Source: Pohlia nutans (taxonomy: Eukaryota > Streptophyta > Bryopsida > Bryales > Mniaceae). From it: a DNA stretch of 64,000 bases. The translations under genes were made by a program, and so were the position numbers. The notes beneath the pieces are model-generated. The model did no database searches and was not told the DNA's origin. It saw only the letters and a list, made by a program, of their open reading frames with translations. Below, piece after piece: positions 1 through 12,507 of this stretch (positions within the stretch are counted from its first letter, which is position 1; every line of letters begins with the position of its first letter). The DNA lies in assembly GCA_022496805.1 (NCBI GenBank), contig CM040097.1:19210072-19274071 (forward strand), written 5' to 3'.

Positions 1-410
1 CATGTATCATGCGTATCAGTGCCCACGTTACCCAATTATTCAACAGTCAACATGTATCATCCTTCATTCACATGTCGCACCCCTCATCAGCACAAATTAC
101 ATGATTGTACAGGTCATGCATGTCCAGAAATAGAACTTCTACAGAAGATTTGTTATAATTTCATTTTCATAATGATCTGAAACAAGGAGTACAGTACCTG
201 TTCACTTTCCAGTTGGAATTTCTACGCGTAGTACTTTCCAATTTCACGGGCACATACATGAACACCAACCCTACTACTCCAGTGACACTGACAAGCACTT
301 ACATTAGCTACGTCCATGTCAAACTGCAAACCTTACAAACTACATAGATGTCACTAACATCTGAAGTTCAGGCAGTCCTGTCTAATATTCTCATGATGCC
401 TACTCGTACC

Positions 411-430
411 CACTGTGCAATTGCACACTG
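411..430. repeat. Palindrome repeat copy, left cluster
   Basis: Core TGTGCAATTGCACA at 414-427 flanked by CAC and CTG. Same family as the copies at 12.9-20.5 kb. Confidence 0.75.
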
Positions 431-1544
431 ACCACATGAGTCGAGGGTCTGCTAACGGTGATGAGATAACATGTGCAATTCTGTCGGTTCATACATACTC
501 GGATGCCGGCTTTCGGGTTTCATTAGCCACATGCAGAGGCGGTAAATTTTAGGTTCTCTTTGTCTGCACTGGTACAACGTGCTCTTTACACTGCAATTCC
601 CCAGTGCCACAGGCCTCGCGTAACATGGTATACTCCCGTCTGTTGGTAAATTGAGGATCCAGAGGCGTTATAGTACTACGGGATAATCCTCAGACTCTAC
701 GTTCGCTGAAGTTCTCTTATCCTTCTCAACAGTGCAAACTAACAGTTTTCCCTGTCCAAGCACTTAGCAATTGCACATTGGACAAAGACGTCAACTCTTC
801 TCTTCCCTCCTGGGATTGAATAAACTCTCCCTCACTGCAATCAGTGACAACTTCCGCATTTTCCTAAGGCAAGTCCCCTCCGAGCAAGTTCCCTATGGAG
901 TCACTGACTAGTTTCTCTCTCTACATCTATACGTCAATCTTCTAAATCTTGCATGTGCAATTGCAGTCAACCAAATACTTATGGAAGCACAGTATGCCTT
1001 CCTCGTACCGCTGCAGGCCATTAATTCCTCTATCTACAAGAGCTACTGTCGCTTTCTGCACTCTTCCCGTTCCTTGCACTCGAAAGGATCTACCATTGTC
1101 CCTCTGGGTTTGCAATTTCTATGGTGGAGCGGGAGTAGCAGTGGCCACCACATCTGTATCACTCGTATCATTTATTCTAATACTTCACAAACTCGACTTC
1201 CGCCTCCTGCAATCGCTTTCTATGAGCTCTGAGTTGACAACTCCAGGATCTGTCTACAAGTTTACTGCCTTTCAACTCTTAAAAGTCCAGCCCACCCGGG
1301 CCTGGAACAGACGTCCACTATTCCATGCACTCATCCAATTTTCCTCCAGCCATTCTGAGTAAAGAAAACTCTTCCACTGTCCATTCCGATCTTGCTGCCC
1401 AGGTTCCTGCAACTGACCCCTTCGCTTTCTGCCCGCTCAAAGTGCAAGGATTTTCAGGATTTGGGCGGGCAACTGCAATCACAATTCTCTCTCGAGCGGC
1501 TGCAGACTGCCCGCTACCACTACTTGTAGTGTACCACTGTCTCT

Positions 1545-1570
1545 TCCCAGTGTGCAACTGCACACTGGGA
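1545..1570. repeat. Palindrome repeat copy, 26 bp
   Basis: Two perfect 12-bp arms (TCCCAGTGTGCA and its complement) separated by AC. Matches the palindromes at 14,015-14,040 and 18,793-18,818 in core and flank. Confidence 0.8.
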
Positions 1571-2990
1571 CGGTGTGCCAACTGCTCTATGTTCTATACT
1601 CCGTACGTCTACGAGTACACGCCTTGTATACAGTGTCCTCTGATTCGTATATTCAATATTGAAATACGCACTCCTGGAAAATAGCAAAGTATTTATGGTA
1701 TTCGTAACGTGGAAAGAAACTTGGCTATGGAAAGAAAAATACGTTGACACTTACAGCTACCGGGGCATTCGTGAATTCTAGAATTCTATTGCTCTTCCGA
1801 GTCTCTCATGTACAAGTGCCAATGGACTACTGTACACCGGTTGTGCATATCAGACTTCCAGTATAACGCACTCTGAATTCACTGCATACGCTGATTACAC
1901 CTACTGGAAAGACGGTTTCGGAACATACCTACTAGCACAGGAGTTGGTGAAGACTGCCGCTTGCAAGCGTGCCCTCCAGTAGCCAAGACGCCGAAGTCGT
2001 TGCCACTGTCCACCAATGTGTCCAGCACCGACCACGAGAAAAAGAACTTAGGGTTTCGGCAGCCCGCTCAACTCCCTCTTTCAAACGTCGCCGCCTTGTT
2101 CAACATATCGAATTACCCAGCTCCATCCACATGCAGTGCAGCATATCACCAGAACCTACAGCTTTTACTACAGCGATATTTAGCAGTGACGACAACAGAA
2201 AGCACAACACACGTATATGGATCTTTCTAGGGGAAAACAACCTGCGTGAGTACAAACAGAAGCAATCAACATCATTCAGAACGGCAGTGGCGTTATCAAC
2301 ATTCAGCCCATTCACAACGGCAGTGGCGTTATCAGCATTCAGCCTTTGCGGAAGCAAACCAAAGCAACCAACACATCGTGTGCACACTTACATGATCATA
2401 TGGCGCAGAGAATCGGCGTCATTGTACGTCCACGGACCAGCGGCGCCGGAAGACGGAAAGAATGTGGCCCAACTCTGAAACAGTGCTCGGGCCTGCGCCA
2501 CAGTGGCAATGCGAGGGTTTAGGCCAGGACGTGCCACGTGCAAGAATATTACGGGTTACCCCGGCCCGAGGCCAGGCTGCCATCATTGCAGCCGTCAGGA
2601 GGCATTGCTGACATAGAGGCATTGAACGGGGAGTTTTCCAAGGGAACCAGCTAAAATCCAATATTTTACAACGCCAACCGGTTTTCGACAAGAACCCATC
2701 CGGTTATTATCGATGTGTCACCTAGGTAGCACCGGAGTACCATAAAATTTATCGAGATTTTAACCTAAAACTATGAGTTTCAACCGGTAATTTGCCAATT
2801 TCATTCGGTTGATTTTACACCAACTGTCGAACCTCCCCATACATTGGATAGGGCGTGGGCTCCTGCGATGACGACCGTTGATCTGCACCGATGCTGACCC
2901 CATTTGTTGAGGTCAAACTACGCTGAGGAATGGGCTCAACCACTGGTGAACTGCAAGCGCCGCGGCTCTGACACAGCCAACGTAGTTACT

Positions 2991-3566
2991 TTAACCCCTA
3001 AATGCCTCAAGCCCTCTTCAAATTCGGCAGTTTTGCAAAGATGGATTATAAAATGCAACCTGGAGGGGTATTTTGAACATGATATATGCATAAAAGTTGT
3101 ACGTTCTGAATTTTAGATTCTATCCATACGGTTAGATCGATGATTGCTATTACCAATAATTTTGTATAAATTTGAAACGTGAAATTCAAAATTATTTTGT
3201 AATTCAATTACGAATAAGATATTGACAATCTAATAATGAAATTCTTTGTGATTGGTTGAAATGTAATTCTCTAAGTGTAGTGATTTTTGGAGATTTTTTG
3301 GTTGCTTCATTTTATGAGTTGACTTTTTTTTTACCACTTTTACACTAAAATCTTCAAAATTTTGGGTGAATCACTACAACATGAAATGAGGCATAAAAAT
3401 TTCACAAATCATCTCCTTTCTAATCGGATCACATATGCATGAAGCTAACTTCCCATAGAATCTACAGTAAAAATTCCACACTGCAAAAAATGCATGACAA
3501 ATGAGAAATTATAGATGAAATCTGTACATCGTCCAAAAACTGGACGCTTAGGCAGTTAGGGGTTAA
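2991..3566 (+). mobile_element. TTAA-bounded non-autonomous element, family A
   Basis: A 576-bp element that starts TTAACCCCTAAATGCC and ends in the near complement GGCAGTTAGGGGTTAA. It has no coding capacity. The internal sequence closely matches the element at 43,268-43,856 (same orientation) and, reversed, the copies at 4,428-4,995 and 31,284-31,708. TTAA at both outer edges fits a TTAA target duplication, as in piggyBac-type transposition, but TTAA could also be part of the terminal inverted repeat. Confidence 0.8.
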
Positions 3567-3989
3567 GTTGCATCTATTTTGAGATGCATGCGGTTTAGGT
3601 CACCACAGTAAGAAGCTCAGAATAGTGAACTTCCGGTTTAATTTTTGTTTAGACTTATTTGTTTTCGTCATATTCAAATAAATAATTTCATACATAACAT
3701 TGTGAAGTCCGTAATTTTGTACTCCTTTCCGATGCTATGACATGCACGTTGTTGTCAGCTTGTAAGTTTCGTTTACTTGGTTAAGTCCTACTAAAATCCC
3801 TCATATCATGCCGAGTGTAATCTTCCATTGTAGTTTCAAAAAAAATTATTATATCAGTACAAATCAAATGTTGTTGTTGGGAGTGCAGACCCTACTATTA
3901 TAGATTGTAATGAAGCTCCACAGTTTTAAAATGAAGCTTTATAATTTATGAAAATGAGTGCCCCCACCCGTAACTGCCCACAGCCGTAA

Positions 3990-4400
3990 GTGCCCACATC
4001 CTTGTGAAATTTGAAGAATTGCAAAGATGCATTCTAAAATGCATGTACGAGGGATACTTTGAACTTCATGCATGCATAAAAGTTGTACTGTACATCAGCA
4101 ATTTGAGATTCTATTCAAACAATTACATGTGCGATTGCTATCAGCAACGATTTTGTATTAATTGTTAACTTAACATACAAAATGCTATTCTCACTTGATT
4201 ATGAATATGATATTGACAATCTGCAGATCACATTTGTTGTTGGGGGATGAAATGTAATACCCGAACTGCAGTGATTATTGAGAGAATAATTCGTTCTATA
4301 AGTTTATTATTGGATTTTTGGAAAACCACTTCTGAACTAAGACCTTACATTTTTTGGGTTAATCATAGCAGTATGAAACATGCCAACAATAATATTCAAC
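3990..4400 (+). mobile_element. Degenerate family A element copy
   Basis: Diverged copy of the 2,991-3,566 element in the same orientation. Shared landmarks in order are a GCAAAGATGCATT-like segment, AAAAGTTGTAC, a GATTCTATTC segment, GATATTGACAATCTG and GAAATGTAATAC. The termini are eroded; the left edge keeps only a CCCACCCGTAACTGCC-like remnant. Confidence 0.6.
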
Positions 4401-4427
4401 GTACGTAAAACTTATGTTTACAATTAG

Positions 4428-4995
4428 TTAACCCCCAACCGCCCAACCATGCATATTTTGCATGATGTAAGGATTTGCAGTCCGTTTTCTCATCCATCAT
4501 GCACATCTTGCACTATGGATTTGTTATTGAAACTTCTATGGCAAGTTAGGTTTGTGCATAATTATGTAATCCGATTAGAACGGGGATGATTTGTGAAATT
4601 TGTATGCCTCGTGTCATGTTGTACTGTTCCACCCAACATTCCGGAGATTGCAGTTTAAAAGTGCTCTTGAAAAAGTCACCTACTAAAATTAAGCAACCAT
4701 AAAATCTTCAGAAATCACTACACTTACAGTATTACATTTCAACCCATCACAATAAAGTTCATTATTATATTCTCAATATCCTATTCGTAATCATATTAGA
4801 AAAGATTGAAAAATTTTAAGTTTGAAATTGAATACAACAATATTGGTGATAGCAATCGCAATTCTAACCGTGTGGATAGAATCTAAAATGCATAATGTAC
4901 AACTTTTATTCATTCATCAACATGAAAATATCCCTCTTAGTTGCATTTTATAATGCATCTTTGGGAAACTGCCAAATCTGAATAGGGTGCATGTT
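4428..4995 (-). mobile_element. Family A element, inverted copy with eroded end
   Basis: Begins TTAACCCCCAACCGCCC and reads as the reverse complement of the 2,991-3,566 element through AAGCAACCA, ATTACATTTCAA and GTACAACTTTTAT segments. The far end (about 4,985) has lost its TTAA terminus. Together with the two preceding copies it makes three members of one family within 2 kb. Confidence 0.7.
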
Positions 4996-5352
4996 CACAA
5001 AAGTTTTTTTTCCGTTTCTGAGGCTAATATATTTACAATCAATCGTAATGCATCACCGCATGACTGTATTGCAATTGTAATCTTATTGAAATGTGAAAGT
5101 GTTTTTGTCATAAATTACTTGAATAAAGTGCGCGGATTTCAAAAATGATATGTTTAAGCATTTTCCTTTGAAGTAAACATCATGCGTGAGTACTGTCACT
5201 ACCTCTAAACATACTAAATGTCATTATTCACAGATGCTATTGAATGTAAAATGAAGTGTGACTAACGTCAGTAACCATTATTGTAGGGGTTATTCTCAAT
5301 ACTCACACGTGATTTTTACTCCAATGGCAATATTCGTTTAGTTGGGACCTCG

Positions 5353-5482
5353 GTTGGGACTTTTCCATCATATTGAGACTTTTAGAAATCTACAACTGGC
5401 ATAGATCCAGTGGGCAATTTCTCACTGGATCTATGCCAGTTGTAGATTTCAAAAAGTCCCAATATGGTGGAAAAGTCCCAAC
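5353..5482. repeat. Near-perfect hairpin, 60-bp arms
   Basis: Left arm 5,353-5,412 and right arm 5,423-5,482 are complementary with 3 mismatches in 60, separated by a 10-nt loop (GGCAATTTCT). There is no coding content. The right-arm segment 5,427-5,451 matches 12,727-12,751 at 23 of 25 positions. The structure would suit either a very small foldback transposon or a young small-RNA precursor. Confidence 0.85.
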
Positions 5483-8400
5483 TACACAAATATTGCCATG
5501 GCATTCGATCGGTCCTTTTCATTACGTTCTCATGTAGTTCCTTATATATTGATTATATATGTATGCTATTAGTTTTTGTCAATTCATATGCATGATCAAT
5601 GTTTACAATATCTTCCAATGAATTTGAAATTTTGGTAATGTAGTTCTGCTGGAACTGAAGCTCCAATAATCCATTTCCAGAACAAATCACTCATAGTACG
5701 GTATGTTCAATTTTTTCCATTTCATATAATTTTTTTAGATGCTTTCTAAGCTCAGATTCTGAAGATAAAATGGTACATTGTTTGAAGAAATAAAATCTGA
5801 CATTGATGATTTCTTGACATTCAGAACTGCAAAACCAAATTCATAAATTCTCTATTTCAAATTTCTGAAATAATAAATGAGTTTGATATCAAAATGTTGA
5901 TTTCTACATACTAAGATTATGAATGATTTTCCTGCATTCGCAAATACATTTTTATTGAAGTGAATAAAATGACATGAAATGTGCAAAAGAGTGTTAACCC
6001 GTACAGGGTCTCACTTGTTTTGTAAATGTCCCAACCTTACAATTTGCATACTTGAAATATCACGTGGTATAATAGTTGATTTTTTTGTTCAGGTCATCAA
6101 CATTATGAGGTGTGCCAAATATTCAACATTATTCGAATATTTACAAGGTCTATCCTGTGAACGAGATGAAATTTCAAAATAAATATATTTTTGACAATTG
6201 TAATATGAACATTTATATTTAAGGTACATCAAAGTTATGTTTACAAGTACATAAAAAATTACAGTGCAGAAATTAATAGAGGCCAGTGATTGGGACATCT
6301 TTGAAAAACCTTTTTATTTAGGACGGTGTATTCTCCAATTTCAACGGTGAAACGATGTATGAGAACTCAATTGAAACAGCTAATTTAAACACCAACTGTA
6401 ATAAACTTAGAACACCCCGATTTTGAGGTGCCTTCATATTGATAAATGCATCTACATTCTATAGAGGAGTATGTAAAAATCTTTCTGGTTATTTGACCAT
6501 ACGGAGAAATATCATGAGAAACTGATAAATTCATCAAACATCATAAGAAATTCAAAACATCATGAGAAACTCCGTGGATTTCATGTTCATAAGTCGTTGG
6601 AGTTGGGCTCTCTCCTGCCCATGGCCGCATGCCCATGCATACAGGCCCCACATTCCTTCCAAAGAGTGCTATAGGCAGACCTGTCCGCCTTCCAATTCCC
6701 CAAAATAACGGTGCCTCAATGAATGACCCCAATTCTATAAGACCCTAAACCCGCCTCCACACAGCCCGTGGTTCTGATACCGGCCCCGTCATCACATGTG
6801 CTGTTGGTGACCCTCGATGGCAATGTACGGCCCTCAGCCCTGCAGCCCACGCTGAAACAGAGCACTGGCCCGTCGCTAGGGCCGCGTGCGTACCGTTTGG
6901 CACTGCAGATTGTCCACTGGGTTGTAATCAACTGGAATCCTGAAATGCCGCCCTGATCAAGAAAATTGATCATGAATGAATTGGAGTTCTGAATTCCCAT
7001 CCAATTCTTCTTGTAAAAGGCTTCTCTTGTCGCTGTCACCCCTTCCTGTTACATTCTAATAATTGAAGGTATTTTTACATTCTAATCAATGTATTCCTGT
7101 ATTTCATAGCATATGTAAAAGAATCGGGTATCTGTAGTACATTTTGTAATACATTACGATCTTCTTTTCTATCAGTGCATGAAACCATAGTAATTTCAAA
7201 TTATCAGCACAATTTATGAAAAACTTATGAGTTATAGTAGACATGTGACTTCATGTAAAAAAAAAATTAAATTCTTATAGTATTTGTAGTCAAGAAATTG
7301 AGTGTGGCAGATAAAATATGATTCCATGCGTATAGGCCCACTTGTTATCGGTTCACTGATTCGGGAGTAGGATAAGTATTGGTTGACCATGCACTACAAC
7401 AACAGTAATTTCATATCGCATTGAATATTTCAGTATTTTAGATCAGTTGCTCAATATTGGTACCTCCTGAACTGTTCTTACAGTTCGTCTACATTTACTG
7501 GCGTACATTTGAATCTGTTTAGGGTTTTCCATATGTCCTCCTCTGAAGCAAATGTTTGCATTTCACAGATATTGCCGTGAATTACCGAATTTAGAAGCAT
7601 TTTTTGTTCAATGCTGAGCAATACTACTAAAATATTTTGTGTAATTATAAATTGTGTCTACTTTGTTTACAGTATATCTTGTGTTCTTAAATGGTAAATA
7701 CCAAAGTTTGGAATCAATAGAACATCATCAGTTTCCAAACTAGGGAGCACCTAAACCACTGTCTGTTATATTTGTTTAAGTGGAATTACTCTTTTACTCA
7801 TACTCTTCGAGATTTACAATGGTTGTACATTAAGAGACCACATCCTTCTACAATTGTATGAATTATACAATCTCACTTATACTGTACAAATTTGAGAAAA
7901 TAAACAATTTATCTTTCCAACGTACAACTACATATAGGTGATCCAAAGTATACGTAAATTCAATATTGATTTTACACCACCGATAAATGGTGCTTCTATA
8001 CTGCATTTTAGGTCCTGCGTCCTTTTAGATTATCAAAATGACATTATACAATTCTCCGGTTCTTATGAATATTGGTCCTATAAAGAACATAAATTATTGG
8101 AATGTCCACATATTAATTTTGTATTCCCTTCTAACCGCGTATAATTGTATATGATTATATTGATTATATATAGTTATATATATTTATATATGTCACTTTG
8201 ATTTTTATATATTTGTATTGTTTGAGTTCCGTATTTTAATACTCATAATTTCTTAGATTTCATGATGTTGTTATTAAATATACTATTATGAAGAAAGTAC
8301 GCAAGGGTGTGAGGTATGTGGTTTGGTTCTAGATTGTCCGGAATTCTCGGAGGGTACACTAAATATCAAAAACCTTGCACATCGTACGCTACCTTTTCCT

Positions 8401-9250
8401 ATATTGCACACAAATATACAGTATTGTGTTGTATTAAAAAGCACTTCTATACAATATTTGAACATCTATTTTGTTATATATAAAGTTCTTCTACAATCAA
8501 TATTGTTATTACATTAAACATCAGGTTTTGTTCATTATTTTATGATAGATTCTATTGATGTTTGGGAATAATTCATTATTGTTAGCTTAATCCACAACCG
8601 TTGTCGTCAGTGTTTTCTTGCTTTTAACATTGTCAGTTCTTCCATTTCTCCTGTCTGAATGTCCCAGTATAACACATACCGTCCGCAGTAATGAGTTTCA
8701 GAAAGCATTTTTGCACAGAAACATTCGAACAGTTTGTTTGTACCATATAATTACTGACATCGTCAATAACCATGTTTCACAATCTTAGAAATTCCCATCG
8801 AAACACTATTGTACTCATTACTGAACTACTTCAAGAATTTCGGAAAATACATACAGTTGTTCTAAATTTTACAACCTCAAAGGTACACTGTCGTCTGGGA
8901 TCATATGATTTGGTTATATTGAAATTCGAAGTTCAGACATGTACAAATTCACTTCAATTTCAAAGGCACCACATACACGTTAACAACTACTATGATAAAT
9001 GATATAATACGAAATCATATAAACAAATAGTATTATATATTGTGTATACAAGATCATAATATATTTTCCACACACATCATTCGCACACTCGATAGATTCC
9101 ATACTGCAATTGATGATCATTAGTATCGTTGTGGTCAGAAACTTTTTTTTTCGCGTACTGTTCAGATTCTGTTCATACCTATTGAAAGTACAGTCCAGTC
9201 CATGTATAAAAGTAGAGAAGATTTTTTATGAGAAGGACGAACTATCTTTA

Positions 9251-9797
9251 TTCACCCCTAAACGTCCAAGCATCCAGTTTCTGGACGTTTGTTGGTCAAA
9301 CCCAATTTTGATCTTGAAGACGACTTTTGTTGCTCATACACCCAACTAAGAAAATGAAGTTTATTAAGTCTAGTTTGAACTCCACTTTTCAAATCTTAAA
9401 AATTCCAATTACTGAGTATTTTATTGCTTGTGCAAGCTTTGTAGCTCAAGGTTTGAATTACACTACATAGGATGTTCACCTTTCGAATTTCAAAATTTAA
9501 ATAAAAATTTTCTATAGAAAACATATCATGTGATTCTCCATTGTAATTTGTACCTGCTCCCAAAAAAATATTAATTTTTTAAAGCTTTTTTGTAATAAAA
9601 ATTAGTTTTTGAAGTATTTGACTTAAAAATTTGTTAAAAAGGCCGTATTAAATAAAAAAAATCTGAAAATTTCAAGACTGATAGGAAACATTCAATTCCA
9701 TGCATGAAAAATATTACAAAATATATTTTGATAAATCTTGAAGGCTAAATTGTGTAGTTTGACTTTCCTACAAAGGAGTGGTACGTTTAAGGGTTAA
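9251..9797 (+). mobile_element. TTAA-type non-autonomous element, family B
   Basis: About 547 bp between TTCACCCCTAAACGTCCAAG and a GTACGTTTAAGGGTTAA terminus, which are imperfect inverted repeats. The left edge reads TTCA rather than TTAA, which looks like a later mutation. The terminal sequence resembles the end of the 41,216-41,768 element (CCCTAAGCGTGCAAG), although the interior is much diverged. No coding sequence. Confidence 0.6.
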
Positions 9798-11944
9798 TAC
9801 AGAATTAAGTTAATTATTGAATCCAGTGTTACAAAAGAATAAACTTATAATACAGTAAATAAAAATAATAGTAGATTACAGAAAATAGAAGTACATGAAA
9901 TTAACATGAAACTAATATATGTGAAGGAATACGTACCTTGAATAATACAGGATTAAGTTAATTAGACTACAGTGAATGGTGTATTTACTGTCCAAAATTG
10001 AATTTCTCAAATCCTGAGACTATTTACTTGCAAGGATATATAGTGTCCTCGTATGAACAAAGCACTTTATACTTCCAATGACATATTGCAACTTCATACT
10101 AAATGTAGCAGGACACCTCATGTCACTATGAATACTTCGAAAGAACAGGGCATTCTCAATGAAATTGCGAAATACGACTCGCAAACTCCTATCTAGTGTT
10201 ATAGGGCTCACAATATTTCTCTTCATTTGTGATCCAATTGTACTAAAAGTGATGAATTATCAGTACAAACTATATACAACAATGAAGGTAATTCAATTGC
10301 TACTGGGAAGGAATTAATGGAATTATTGAATTGATTTTTGTTGTTTATTTATTTTATTTTTTTAAAGAACATAAGGTTATGTAGCTCTTGCGAGGATTCA
10401 CCGTTTTGCTCTCCCCACATGAAAGACAAGAAATTCAAAACATGTGACTCTGCATACAGGGCTACTGTACACTTCCAACCCACCATCATCATTCTTTAAA
10501 TAAATAATGACGTGGCAAGTCCAATATTTTAGAGTCGTCTAGAACGATTCTTATTCCAAGGTACAGTTGAGAAGTGCGACAGAACCCTCTATAATTTGAC
10601 TAAACATTGCAACAATTGTCTTTCTATAAATTATGGGGACGTGTACAATGCTGTAGTTTTTTGTCGATTAGAAAGGAGACAACATTTGAAAAAACTTAGA
10701 AAATTAAGTATTATTTTAGTGGTTTTCAATTACAGAGCACTACTATATTTTTATATTCACGGAATCCAAAATTGTGACAACAAAAACTTGAAGTGTAGAA
10801 TATGCTGTGAAATTCGAAACAAATTCAATCCGCAATGAAATTCGAAGTTCACAATTTCGCTCCTTTTGTGTCCAAATAAAAAAACAAACAAATGTGGTTC
10901 ACAATCTAAATTTTCCAGCGCACCTTCTCAAGGTCTTATATTATATTAATCGTTTCGAAAGTGAATTTTTTCATATCATGAACACCATTTATATTTACGT
11001 ATCAGCACAACTATAAGCAGAAAGAGGATCATGTAAAACATAAATACATGCAACAAAAACAGTGCAAGAAAACTTGGTTGAACCCCTACATTTTTGAGCG
11101 ACCATATTATGGTTGTTCGAGTTCTTGGGCAGCCGCCAGTGACCTCATATTCTTCAGAATGTCAATGCCAAATGAAGTGGACCTTACAAAAAGTACACTG
11201 TACATGTCGCACTTCGTTCTTTGTCATTTCGATAAGTATTGCAAAATTTATAAGCACTGGAAGTTTTTGAAGCGAGATCAGGCAGCCAGTTTTTTGTTTT
11301 TTGTTTTTTTCATGTTTTCCAATATTTCTTTTTTGATTCAGGATTGGTTGATCTTTATGTCCAAATGAAGATTTACATCTACCTAGTTTGAGCAATGGGA
11401 TAAAAGTTATGAGGACATATGTATTTTGGGCAGTTTCGCGAAAGAAAACTGTGAAGCTCATTTCTGAACTCCATTTTCAATATTTTGTACTGAAATAAAA
11501 GGCACTGGGTGAAGATTTCCAAGTACAACATTCTCATCGTTAAGATTGACATTTTACATTTCTATGTGAAACTTATTAACAATTTTATTTTTCCTTTCAC
11601 TTTGTACCCACTTCTCGTAATTCTTTTTTGAGAAAATGAATATGAAGTTTTTGCTGACAAGATTTATTTTTGAAGACTTCCCTCAATTGTTATCATGGCC
11701 TTGCCATTAATTGCATTTCGAACCCATTCAAAAAAAGGATATTAATTTCTAAACCTTTTCATCTAATATTCAATATTCAATATTACATAAACCTTTTCAT
11801 GTACCAAAGATTATGGGACCTCATTAACCATCATGGATAACCTACAAGTTTAACGTAGGGTTTTTACATGCACTTGTCATTATTGAGCATTGCGTACGTT
11901 GTGCCCAAGGTGTCTACCTCAGTGCTGACGTCATCAACGGTGTA

Positions 11945-12420
11945 GTGCACAAGGCGGATACCTTGCCGGGTATGGGCGGGTATGGGCGGGTATGGGCGGG
12001 TATCACTCAAGGAGGGCGGCGTAGGGTTTCCCGCCCGCAGGTTTGTGCGTGCTCTGTTCGCACTCCCGCTCCTTCCCGTGTTGTCTCCGCTGTCCTCGTT
12101 CTTCTTCCATGCTGTCGTTGTTGTGTTCCATGCTGTCGCTGTTGTGTTCCATGTTGTCGTTGCTGTTGTGTGTTTGCTGTTGCGGGAGGTGCGCATCAAG
12201 GACGTGCGGGAGGTGCGCGTCAAGGGTTTAGGGAGGTGCGGCAGAAGCGCTGCAGAGGCGGGAGCGCTGCATACGCGTGCGGGAGGTGCGCGAGGAGCGC
12301 TGCAACGGCGTGCGGGAGCACTGCAACGGCGTGCGGGAGCGCTGCATAGGCGTGCGGGAGGTGCAGAGGACGGGGCGCCTGAAGATTTGCACATCAAGCC
12401 AAGCCGCAGGTGCGTTTAGG
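11945..12420. repeat. GC-rich low-complexity repeat island
   Basis: An abrupt GC-rich block in AT-rich surroundings. It contains a 10-bp direct repeat (TATGGGCGGG, several tandem copies at about 11,970-12,001), then degenerate TGCTGTCGTTGTTGTGTTCC repeats (about 12,110-12,175), then GTGCGGGAGGTGCGC and GGAGCGCTGCAACGGCGTGC repeats (about 12,180-12,360). It is open in several frames on both strands, as expected for repeats lacking T-rich stops, so long frames here are not evidence for a gene. Confidence 0.75.
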
Positions 12421-12507
12421 GTTTTGGGTGCACTCTGGTTTTGGGTTTTGGGTTTTCTTTTCCGTCTTCGTGGAGTTTTCTGTCCTGGATCCGCGTGCGT
12501 AGCGTAG

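Larger units (their letters stand above)
1..2690. other. Non-coding segment with palindrome copies, no recognised gene
   Basis: No open frame here is convincingly coding; the longest (about 170 codons at 1,969-2,478) has no recognisable domain. Base composition is clearly less AT-rich than the next 9 kb and resembles 12.5-21.5 kb. It carries copies of the same palindrome found around the ParB-like gene: 411-430 and a strong one at 1,545-1,570 (12-bp perfect arms around an AC centre), with partial copies near 471, 765 and 954. A 36-bp unit is duplicated in tandem at about 2,280-2,346. It could be the remnant of a second copy of whatever element contains the ParB-like gene. Confidence 0.5.
2700..11940. 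other. AT-rich intergenic region with small transposons
   Basis: About 9 kb with no supportable gene: open frames are all under about 110 codons and show no domains. Recognisable contents are the TTAA-bounded elements at 2,991-3,566, about 3,990-4,400, 4,428-4,995 and 9,251-9,797, and the hairpin at 5,353-5,482. A GC-richer patch at about 6,590-6,960 stands out from its AT-rich surroundings, but I recognise nothing in it. The rest, including 5,500-6,590, 7,000-9,250 and 9,800-11,900, shows no structure I can name. Confidence 0.6.

Noticed and set aside
949..1684. Overlapping frames of 119-137 codons on the plus strand
   Set aside because: Three overlapping frames on both strands, no recognisable domain, and palindrome repeats inside them; likely chance frames in moderate-GC DNA.
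6716..7039. 107-codon minus-strand frame in a GC-richer patch
   Set aside because: No domain and no splice context; the patch may be a fragment of something else but nothing supports a gene.
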